From: Pseudomonadota bacterium
GTDB lineage: Bacteria > Pseudomonadota > Alphaproteobacteria > SHVP01
Direction: 5' to 3'
DNA length: 45,935 nucleotides
Assembly (NCBI GenBank): GCA_022566715.1
Contig: JADFIH010000008.1
Coordinates: forward strand, 1 to 45,935
A program made the translations under genes and the position numbers. Below the pieces are notes generated by a model. That model was not told the origin of the DNA. It searched no databases and saw nothing but the letters and a program-made list of their open reading frames with translations. Numbering within the stretch: position 1 is the stretch's first letter; every line of letters starts with the position of its first letter. Shown in pieces: positions 38,849 through 45,935 of the stretch.

Positions 38849-39769
38849 TTAGGCCGGCGCGGCGTATGAACCGGGGCCGGTGGACTCGGTTCCGTCCTCA
38901 TACAGGCCGACCAAATCGTCCGGAACGCCGGATAAGTCGTGCGCGCTCCGGAATTCCCGCAAGACGGTGCCTGTACAGGCACTGTCGAGGTTGGCGGCGC
39001 CCGTTCCCGTTCGAAGGTCGGCCGCGGCGACGGTACGGAAGTCCAAGCTGAACCGCGTCCTTCCCGTCGCATTGGCCACGCTAGAGTGCAGGTGCGCCCC
39101 CGAGAACAATATGAGACCGCCGGGAGGTACGATGATGCGGTGGTCGTCGTCCGCCGCGACCGGCGCGAGCGGTTTCGGCAGGGGCCGGGGATCGCTGTTG
39201 ATGTGTTTAGTCAGCGCAGGACCCCGATATTTCCGGTTCCATTCGTAGTAATTGAAAATCCGGGAATCGTTTTTGATCGGCCTGCCCCACCACGCCGTGT
39301 GGAACGCCATGCAGTTGCCCGGAAGAATGTCATAGATGGGCATCCACCAATTAATCTGACATGGAGGGGCCGAGTACCAGGTGTCTCGATGGGGATGCCA
39401 GGCGTAGGCAATGCCGGCCGTGAGGTAGTTGTCGCTCGTGGAGGTGCGGAGCTTGGGCACTTCGAAGTAGGTCGCGGCCGCATCACAACCGAACCGCGAC
39501 AAAATTTTCTGAATGTGGGCTTTTGACTCCGGATGATGAATGAACCGGGGCTTCAAGTCACCGAGCAGGCGCGCGAAGTCCTCGACCACCATGCCGTACT
39601 GCGCCATCTCGGGATCGAGACCGCCGAAGGCGTCCTCGATCATCTTTCCGGCAAAGTCCTTGAACGCCAATGTTTCCGGCGTTGGCCCGTAGACAAAAAT
39701 ATCGCCTTGATACAGGCGCTCCCGCCGGGCTTGGTCGTCAAGCCGAGCGTCGAAATGTACCGTCGTCAT
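38849..39769 (-). CDS. Phytanoyl-CoA dioxygenase-like (2OG-Fe(II)) protein
   Basis: 'AYAWHPHRDTWYSAPPCQINWWMPIYDILPGNCMAFHTAWWGRPI' (HxD) and 'IVPPGGLILFSGAHLHSSVANATGRTRFSLDFRTV' (distal H and R). Confidence 0.78.
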   Translation of the reverse strand: MTTVHFDARLDDQARRERLYQGDIFVYGPTPETLAFKDFAGKMIEDAFGGLDPEMAQYGMVVEDFARLLGDLKPRFIHHPESKAHIQKILSRFGCDAAATYFEVPKLRTSTSDNYLTAGIAYAWHPHRDTWYSAPPCQINWWMPIYDILPGNCMAFHTAWWGRPIKNDSRIFNYYEWNRKYRGPALTKHINSDPRPLPKPLAPVAADDDHRIIVPPGGLILFSGAHLHSSVANATGRTRFSLDFRTVAAADLRTGTGAANLDSACTGTVLREFRSAHDLSGVPDDLVGLYEDGTESTGPGSYAAPA

Positions 39770-39956
39770 GCCGAGTGTGCCCTCGCCGATCTCTCGCCCC
39801 ACTCTCACCTATGGGTATTCTTGCACGGACGGCCGCGGGACCGATACGGGCGGGCTCAACATCTTTTGGGTGCGATATTTAGCGGGACGGGCCGCTCGGA
39901 TGCCGGACTCGCGCGCGCCCGCATGGAGGGCCTTTCGAAATTGGGCGGCGACGCTG

Positions 39957-41222
39957 TTAAAGGCGCGCTCCGCGACGGGAGTCGATGCTGTATTTTTCCA
40001 TCAAGCGGTAGAGCGTCACGCGGGACACGCCCAGGTGCTCGGCTGTCCGCTTGATGTTGCGGCTGTGCAACTGCAAGGCGCGGCGCAGCAGATCCTTCTC
40101 CATCTCGCGCCGGGCCTCGTCAAGTGAGGGCAACTCGGAGGAATCCCTTCTGACCAGTTCCGGCGTGAAGACCTTGCCTGATCTGCCGCTGTTTCCGCCA
40201 CCGGGCGCGGTTACGGGGGCGGGACGGACCTCGGGCGGCAATGCGCTCGGCAGACCGAGATCATCGGCGGAGATTCTGTCGCCGTCCGTCATGACGACGG
40301 CCCGGCGGATCGTCGCGATGAGCTCGCGGACATTCCCGGGCCAATAATAAGAACGCAGCAAACGCTGCGCGTCGTCATCCAGACCGCTGACCGGACGGCC
40401 CATTTCGTCGGCGAACAAGCGTAGAAAGTAGGTCGACAGCAAATCGATGTCCTTGCCGCGCTCGCGCAGCGGCGGCAACTCCAAACGCAGCACGTTGAGC
40501 CGGTAAAACAGGTCGCCCCGGAACTTGCCGTCCGCCACGGCCTGGCGCAGGTCGGCGTTGGTCGCCGCAATGACCCGGACGTCCACGTCGATGTGCTGGC
40601 GGCTTCCGACCCTGTCGATCGTCCCCTCTTGCAGGAAGCGCAGAAGATGCGCTTGTAACTCGAGCGGCAGGTCGCCGATCTCGTCGAGCAGGACGGTGCC
40701 GCCCGCCGCGGACTCGATCCGCCCGATGTGCCGTTGGTCGGCGCCGGTGAAGGCGCCCTTCTCGTGCCCGAACAACTCGGACGCGATCAGTTGCGGCGGC
40801 AAGGCGCCACAGTTGATCGGGACAAACGGACCCGCGGAATAGGACGAACGCTCGTGGATCGCAAGCGCCGCGAGCTCCTTGCCCGTGCCGCTTTCCCCGC
40901 TCAGCAGGATCGGCGCCGCGGTTACGGCGATCTTCCGGATGGTGTCGTAGACATGCTGCATCGCCGGGTCGGAGCCAACCATGTGCGGCTCATTTGGATC
41001 GCCGCGTGCCGCGGCCCCCGGTGCGGCTTTGGCGCCGCCTTTATTCGGCGGTTGCGCCATCTTGCGCCGCACGTTCTCCAGAAGCTTGGAATCGCTTGCG
41101 GCTCCGTCCAAAACGAGTTGCGCAAGCTGCGCGGCGCCGAGCCCGATCAGGGACTCCTTGGTGATGACCCTCGCCTTCGGACTGGAGGTTTCCACGGTCA
41201 ACTTCGGAGGGACATCACTCAT
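39957..41222 (-). CDS. Sigma54-dependent enhancer-binding protein (AAA+, Fis HTH; no receiver domain)
   Basis: 'LLSGESGTGKELAALAIHERS', 'ELFGHEKGAFTGA', 'GGTVLLDEIGDLPLELQAHLLRFLQEG', C-terminal 'NIKRTAEHLGVSRVTLYRLMEKYSI'. Confidence 0.95.
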   Translation of the reverse strand: MSDVPPKLTVETSSPKARVITKESLIGLGAAQLAQLVLDGAASDSKLLENVRRKMAQPPNKGGAKAAPGAAARGDPNEPHMVGSDPAMQHVYDTIRKIAVTAAPILLSGESGTGKELAALAIHERSSYSAGPFVPINCGALPPQLIASELFGHEKGAFTGADQRHIGRIESAAGGTVLLDEIGDLPLELQAHLLRFLQEGTIDRVGSRQHIDVDVRVIAATNADLRQAVADGKFRGDLFYRLNVLRLELPPLRERGKDIDLLSTYFLRLFADEMGRPVSGLDDDAQRLLRSYYWPGNVRELIATIRRAVVMTDGDRISADDLGLPSALPPEVRPAPVTAPGGGNSGRSGKVFTPELVRRDSSELPSLDEARREMEKDLLRRALQLHSRNIKRTAEHLGVSRVTLYRLMEKYSIDSRRGARL

Positions 41223-41755
41223 GCAGCGCCCTCAATGTTGTAAAAAGACAACGGTACGCGCGTTTTTCGGTTCGCGAGACCTCCGGAACAACCAAGATTC
41301 ACCTTAAGACCGGCCCTCTCTAACCACCCGTAGCAACAGGCGGTACCTCCGATACTCCATGTAGTGGAATTTAGACGCTCGGTGCGCACCAAGCCATGAC
41401 GCATACGGATACTCGCCAAGGGGTGTCGAGGCATATCAAAGGTGGCAGCGGGGCCGGAAGCGCTTTGATTCATCGTTAAGGCCCGGTACGCTTGCCCGGT
41501 ACGCTTGGTTGTGCCCTGGCTCGAGGCGATTCGGACACGGGAGGTACCGACGACGCCCAGGGCCGGGAACCTAGGCAATTGAAGTTAATTTTGTTAGGAT
41601 TCAACATATTGGAGCGTTTTCCCGGCGCCGGTCCCGGCGTAAATTTTTGGGGCGGGAACTCCCGTTTTGCGGGATTAAGCGCGGGGAGCGCATAAAGGGC
41701 GGGCCCTGGACCTTCATGTCCGGTGGAAATCTCGCCTCGTAGCAGGGGTCGACAG

Positions 41756-43027
41756 ATGATCAAGCCATTCAAAGCCGCCGCCGTTGCGGGACTGGGGCTC
41801 GCCGCCGCGGTCCTCATGAGCGGCGTGGCCTTCGCGGGAGACGGCGGCGCGAATACGGGTGAGGAACTGCACACGCTGCGGACGCTCATTCAGGAACAGC
41901 GTCTACAGATCGAGGAGCAACAGCGCGCCCTGACGGCGCAGGACCGGCGGCTGGAGCTGCTGGAGGCCCAGTTCATCATGCCGGTCATCGAGCCACGGGT
42001 GCAGACGGTCGCCGCGCCGGGCGGACCGCCGAAGTTCCTGCGGCGGCGCGATTATTCCCTAGTGCAGGACAACCAGGACCGGGTCGGCGAAGCGCCGGAG
42101 GACCGGCGGCCGCAGGTTGCGATCGTCCAGCAAAACAGCGGCGTCCTGACGCCCGCCGGCACGCTCGTCTTCGAGCCCAGCATCAGTTTCTCGCATACGG
42201 ACGTGAACCGCTTCGTCGTGGGCGGCGTGGCCATTCTCGACACCGTCCTGATCGGCGTGTTCGAGGTGACCAAAGCCGACCGCGACACCATCACGTCGTC
42301 CTTCGGCCTCCGCTATGGCATCAGCGACCGGATCGAGGTTGAAGCGAGCGTCCCCTACATCGCGCGCAACGACACCACCACCAACACCGTAGTCTCGGGC
42401 GGAGGAACGGCGGCGCAGACAAGCCTGCGGTCCGACGGCATGGGCGACATCGAGTTCGCGGGGCACGTTCAATTGAGCAGCGGCGGTGGCGGCCTGCCCT
42501 TCGTGGTGGGCAATTTGCGCTTCAAGTCCAATAGCGGCAAGGGGCCCTTCGAGGTCAAGCGCAACTCGGCGGGAACCGAGGAGGAGCTGCCGCTCGGGTC
42601 CGGCTTCTGGGCCATCGAACCCAGCCTCACATTTCTCTTGCCGTCCGATCCCGTGGTGTTCTTCGGCAACATCGGATACCTGTGGAACATCGCCCGCGAC
42701 ATCAATAAGACCATCGGCGCGACGCTCATCGGTGAGGTCAACCCGGGCAATGCCGTCCGGGTCGGGTTCGGCATGGGCACGGCGCTGAATGAGCGCGTAT
42801 CCATGTCGCTGGGCTATCAGCACGACTTCATCGCCGAGACGAAAACGGTGGCCGATGGCGTGAAGAACGATTCGGAGCGGCTGTCCGTCGGCACCTTCTC
42901 GGTTGGCGTGAATTTCAAGATCAGGGAGGACGTGTCGGTCAATGTCGGCGTCGCGATCGGCGTGACCGAGGACGCACCCGACGTGGGAATCAGCCTTCGC
43001 GTCCCGACCTCCTTCCAGATCCGTTAG
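41756..43027 (+). CDS. Outer-membrane beta-barrel with N-terminal coiled coil (FapF-like / 'transporter')
   Basis: Signal peptide 'MIKPFKAAAVAGLGLAAAVLMSGVAFA', coiled coil 'EELHTLRTLIQEQRLQIEEQQRALTAQDRRLELLEAQ', then repeated amphipathic strands; track start 41723 is probably too early. Confidence 0.82.
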   Translation: MIKPFKAAAVAGLGLAAAVLMSGVAFAGDGGANTGEELHTLRTLIQEQRLQIEEQQRALTAQDRRLELLEAQFIMPVIEPRVQTVAAPGGPPKFLRRRDYSLVQDNQDRVGEAPEDRRPQVAIVQQNSGVLTPAGTLVFEPSISFSHTDVNRFVVGGVAILDTVLIGVFEVTKADRDTITSSFGLRYGISDRIEVEASVPYIARNDTTTNTVVSGGGTAAQTSLRSDGMGDIEFAGHVQLSSGGGGLPFVVGNLRFKSNSGKGPFEVKRNSAGTEEELPLGSGFWAIEPSLTFLLPSDPVVFFGNIGYLWNIARDINKTIGATLIGEVNPGNAVRVGFGMGTALNERVSMSLGYQHDFIAETKTVADGVKNDSERLSVGTFSVGVNFKIREDVSVNVGVAIGVTEDAPDVGISLRVPTSFQIR

Positions 43028-43045
43028 GGGCACCGTAGAGTTAAA

Positions 43046-43077
43046 GGGAGTCCGGGGATCCGGGCTCCCTTTTTTTT
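43046..43077 (+). terminator. Rho-independent terminator downstream of the FapF-like gene
   Basis: GGGAGTCCGG-ggat-CCGGGCTCCC followed by T8. Confidence 0.85.
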
Positions 43078-43112
43078 CGTGCCTCGACGCGAAGCGAATG
43101 GTCTTTGACCTT

Positions 43113-43296
43113 TTAGGGCCTTTCCGGTTGGTCTGGAATCGCCCGAGGCTGCTGGAATCGCCCAAGGCCGCGAGGCGGCCCGCCGGTTATCCGGCGCGCC
43201 CGCGCAAACGCGGACCGCAGGTCCGCAACCGTGAGCGATGAAAACTAGAGTGGTTCCGGCCCCAAGTCTTCCGGCCAAGCCGGACCTACTCTAGCG
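43113..43296 (+). repeat. Dispersed structured repeat, copy D (long form)
   Basis: Same layout as copy A, including duplicated 'ctggaatcgccc' and 'ccccaagtcttccgg' segments. Confidence 0.87.
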
Positions 43297-43392
43297 TCCC
43301 GCCGGCACCTCAAATCGAGACCACTCCCGGCCGCGCCCCGGAGAGAGAGCGTCCAAGGCTCGCCCAGGAGAGAGGCTCCTGGACTCGCTTGC

Positions 43393-43977
43393 CTAGAATA
43401 GGCTCGACAGTCCGATTTGCGCCCCAATGGAACTCGACAGAATATTCGCCGAGAAGCTGTTCAAGGCGGCCTGAAGCGTCGCTGAGATGGTGATGTCGAA
43501 TTGCGCCGTATTCGTGATGTTCAGGTTATTTCCCGAGGTCTCGACGATCGATTTGAAAATATTTTCATTTAGCTGATGCACGATCGTCGTGGATTCGGTG
43601 GTCAGGGTCGTTTCCACGCCGTCGTCCGTCACCACGACCGTCTGTCCGTCGTCGGGGTCCGGGCCGGGAATGAACGTCGTGCTGTTGGTCTCGACGCCGC
43701 CCTCCTGATTGAAGCTGAGCATGGAAACGAGGCCGATATCGTTCACAAAGCTTTCGAAAATGATGTCGATGGCGATGTCGAAATCGAACCCGTTGAAGCT
43801 AAACCCGCCGCGTAGTTCGGCGAGCTCGGGATTGGTCAGCGCCTCATAAGGGATAAAAGGGTCGATCCCCGCGTCGGCGCTCCCCGGCAACTGGCTGCCG
43901 AGAGCCAGAACCCCCGCGGCCGCCACCGCCGCGATGGTGGATGCTCTCGCCCGCCGTGAAATCTTGTGACTAAACAT
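43393..43977 (-). CDS. Exported Fap-like substrate with double-glycine leader motif
   Basis: Signal peptide, then 'LTNPELAELRGG|FSFNG' and an N/S/T-rich beta-prone C-terminus. Confidence 0.75.
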   Translation of the reverse strand: MFSHKISRRARASTIAAVAAAGVLALGSQLPGSADAGIDPFIPYEALTNPELAELRGGFSFNGFDFDIAIDIIFESFVNDIGLVSMLSFNQEGGVETNSTTFIPGPDPDDGQTVVVTDDGVETTLTTESTTIVHQLNENIFKSIVETSGNNLNITNTAQFDITISATLQAALNSFSANILSSSIGAQIGLSSLF

Positions 43978-44034
43978 CTCTCTCCCCTATGTGGTCTGGC
44001 CTCAAGGCCTGGTGGTGTTGCGGTGACCCCATTC

Positions 44035-44742
44035 CTAAAATTCGTTTTGAGCTGGTAGACGGAGCTGGAAGGAAGCCAGTCCCTGCCGGCGGAGACCTTG
44101 CTGGGTCGGCGCCCGGGTGCGGGCCAGCCACTCGTCCGAAACGTTGAAGTTCGACTGGGCAAGCTGGGTTTCGTCGCGGATGACGAAGATGATCCCTTCC
44201 CAGATCGCCTCGAACTCCGCCTGTGTGTACACGGTCATGCCGAAGGCCGGATCGCCAACCAGCACGTCGCCGCCATCGAAGCCCTTGATCACCACGAAGT
44301 GCTTGTAGCCACCGGTATCGATGAGGGCGATGCCGGGGATGCCCGCCTCCGACAGTTCATCGAGGGAAATACGGAATCCGTCGGCGCGAACGTCGACGGT
44401 CTCGAGATAATTCTTCATGTCGAGAAGCGAAAATCCGGATTTGCGAATCGCGTCCTGGTCGCCCACTTCGAACATTTTCTCGAAGGTCTTCGCCTCGGTC
44501 GTCGGCCGCGCGTAGTGGAAGCTGAGCAGGGTGGCCAAGGCGGCCGAGCCGCAACTGTAGTCGAACTGCTGCTGGATCACCGATTTGAATTTGGCTTCCC
44601 GGATGCTGATGACCGGAATCGAAAGAAGCCCTCCCGCGATGCGGACACTGGTTGAACCCGCCTCCGCCGGAAGACCATGCACCGCCGCCCCAACCGCCAT
44701 AACGACGGCAAGCGCTGCCGCGCCGCCCCGCACTACCGACAT
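44035..44742 (-). CDS. Exported stand-alone C39-like cysteine peptidase (FapD-like)
   Basis: Signal peptide; 'VIQQQFDYSCGSAALATLLSFHY' catalytic Cys; 'YKHFVVIKGFDGGDVLVGDPAFG' His and Asp; no ABC transporter domains. Confidence 0.88.
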   Translation of the reverse strand: MSVVRGGAAALAVVMAVGAAVHGLPAEAGSTSVRIAGGLLSIPVISIREAKFKSVIQQQFDYSCGSAALATLLSFHYARPTTEAKTFEKMFEVGDQDAIRKSGFSLLDMKNYLETVDVRADGFRISLDELSEAGIPGIALIDTGGYKHFVVIKGFDGGDVLVGDPAFGMTVYTQAEFEAIWEGIIFVIRDETQLAQSNFNVSDEWLARTRAPTQQGLRRQGLASFQLRLPAQNEF

Positions 44743-44815
44743 ATCTTTTTCCTTCCTCGGTTTGCCACCTCTGATCCCTGTTGGGAGGCTTTCGCCCCGC
44801 CGCCCCGAAACGTCC

Positions 44816-45232
44816 CTATTGGAAGTAAATATTAAACTGCACCACGGTGCTTACGTTGTTGAGGTTCCCCGACACCTTCGAGATCACGAACATGCCGCGG
44901 TTGTTCAGGAAGGTGTCGCCATAGATCTTCCCCGTGACCAAGGTCGCGCTGCTCCCTCCGTCACCGGCCTCGATGATAAGCGGGCTGTGGTCGTTGTCCT
45001 GGTCGCTATCGGCGTAATTCTTTTGGGTAAAGTTGTTGGAATCCTTGTTAACCACGTTGTGGTCGCCGTTGACGCTCACGCCCAGGCCCGCCAAAGCGCC
45101 GAGCTCCTCGGTTTCGATAATCCGCCACTTGGACAGGGGATCGTTTATGTCCGACTCGCCAGAAACCGCCGCACCGGTACCGATCCCGAGTGCCGCGGCC
45201 AAAATGACTGCAAACTTGATTTTTTCCCGCAT
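44816..45232 (-). CDS. Exported N/D-rich small protein, probable Fap-like substrate
   Basis: Signal peptide 'MREKIKFAVILAAALGIGTGAAVSG', 'IIETEELGALAGLGVSVNGDHNVVNKDSNNFTQKNY', ends 'NNVSTVVQFNIYFQ'. Confidence 0.72.
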   Translation of the reverse strand: MREKIKFAVILAAALGIGTGAAVSGESDINDPLSKWRIIETEELGALAGLGVSVNGDHNVVNKDSNNFTQKNYADSDQDNDHSPLIIEAGDGGSSATLVTGKIYGDTFLNNRGMFVISKVSGNLNNVSTVVQFNIYFQ

Positions 45233-45279
45233 GACGCCGCCCTTGCCAATTTCAGAAAAATTTCCCTTCCGGAGAAAGG

Positions 45280-45307
45280 AACCGGTGGGCCAAAAGGCCC
45301 ACCGGTT
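45280..45307 (-). terminator. Intergenic perfect hairpin, possible terminator/attenuator
   Basis: AACCGGTGGGCC-aaaa-GGCCCACCGGTT 12-bp perfect stem just 3' of the Gly-rich gene; weak U-tract. Confidence 0.5.
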
Positions 45308-45319
45308 TAAGCGTAGAGA

Positions 45320-45935
45320 CTAGTTGAAGCTGGCGTTGGCGTTCACGCTCACCGAGATGTTCTGGTTCACGTTGATGCCAGACGACATGGAGATGTTGGT
45401 GATGCCCCGAACGTTGGTGAGGTTCACCGAACCAACAGCACCCGTGCCCAACCAAGCGAACACCTGGTTGCTGCCGCCGCCGTTACCACCAGTGGCCGTC
45501 GCATGCTGCTTGGCCTTGTTGCTCTGGTCGTTGTCAGCATTGCCACCATTGGCGGTCGCGTCCTGGTCGGCAAGGTTGATGGCCTTGCCGTCGCCACCAT
45601 CGGCGGTCGCTGCGCCGTCCTGGTCGTTGGCCGCGTCGCCACCCTTGGCATCGGCATGGCCGTCCTGGTCGTTGGCCGCGTCGCCACCGTTAGCCCGAGC
45701 GCCGGACTGGTCGGGGTTTTGCTCCGCATCCAGGTTGCCCGCGCTGGCATCGGCCATTCCGCCGGTGCCGCCGGTGCCGCCGGTCGCGCCGGAGCCACCG
45801 TCGCCACCGCGGCCGCCGTGGCCGCCTTCGCTGGCAGCGGCGAGGGTGATGTCCGAGATGGACATGCTGGCGCTGTCGTTGGCCTCGAGGCTAACCTCGG
45901 CGGAGCCACCCTTGATGTCGTCGACATCGTTGGAC
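45320..45935 (-). CDS. Gly/Asn/Asp-rich repetitive exported protein (truncated by window end)
   Basis: Frame stays open past the track ATG to the window edge: 'SNDVDDIKGGSAEVSLEANDSASMSISDITLAAASEGG...'; repeats 'GGDAANDQDG', C-terminal 'GINVNQNISVSVNANASFN'. Confidence 0.75.
   Translation of the reverse strand, partial: SNDVDDIKGGSAEVSLEANDSASMSISDITLAAASEGGHGGRGGDGGSGATGGTGGTGGMADASAGNLDAEQNPDQSGARANGGDAANDQDGHADAKGGDAANDQDGAATADGGDGKAINLADQDATANGGNADNDQSNKAKQHATATGGNGGGSNQVFAWLGTGAVGSVNLTNVRGITNISMSSGINVNQNISVSVNANASFN

Noticed and set aside
42059-43165. 368-aa minus-strand ORF
   Set aside because: Antisense to the FapF-like barrel; His/Asp-rich shadow translation with no motif.
5925-43296. 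Dispersed repeats as a CRISPR array
   Set aside because: Copies are kilobases apart, too long and hairpin-rich, with no regular spacers and no cas genes.
34-45935. tRNA, rRNA, integrase or IS transposase genes
   Set aside because: None recognised on reading; no evidence that the island is bounded by classical mobile elements within this window.

Overview
GC-rich window, probably alphaproteobacterial (inferred from a CckA-like kinase and overall gene content). Most of it (about 1.3-39.8 kb) is a Wzx/Wzy-dependent exopolysaccharide/capsule locus: ManC, epimerases, UDP-xylose synthase, UDP-glucose dehydrogenase, Wzc, Wza, an EpsL-like barrel, Wzx, Wzy/ligase, several glycosyltransferases, an ExoY-like initiating transferase, RfbF plus a C-methyltransferase, a PIG-L deacetylase, a DUF4910 protein and a PhyH-like oxygenase. 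Two unusual sensor proteins lie inside it: a CckA-like hybrid kinase with a degenerate ATP-binding G1 box, and a CHASE/PAS pseudo-hybrid with no catalytic His and an Asp-to-Glu receiver. The right end (about 40-45.9 kb) is the most interesting part. It carries a sigma54 activator without a receiver, a FapF-like coiled-coil plus beta-barrel outer-membrane protein, a Sec-exported stand-alone C39 peptidase, and three exported N/G/D-rich proteins, at least two with double-glycine-leader motifs. I read this as a divergent Fap-like (functional amyloid) secretion system. Non-coding signals include a dispersed structured repeat of about 150-185 bp (four copies plus one fragment), 15-bp-period tandem repeats at the 5' ends of several EPS genes, an 18-bp hairpin covering the probable wza ribosome-binding site, and a textbook sigma54 -24/-12 promoter upstream of the initiating sugar transferase.
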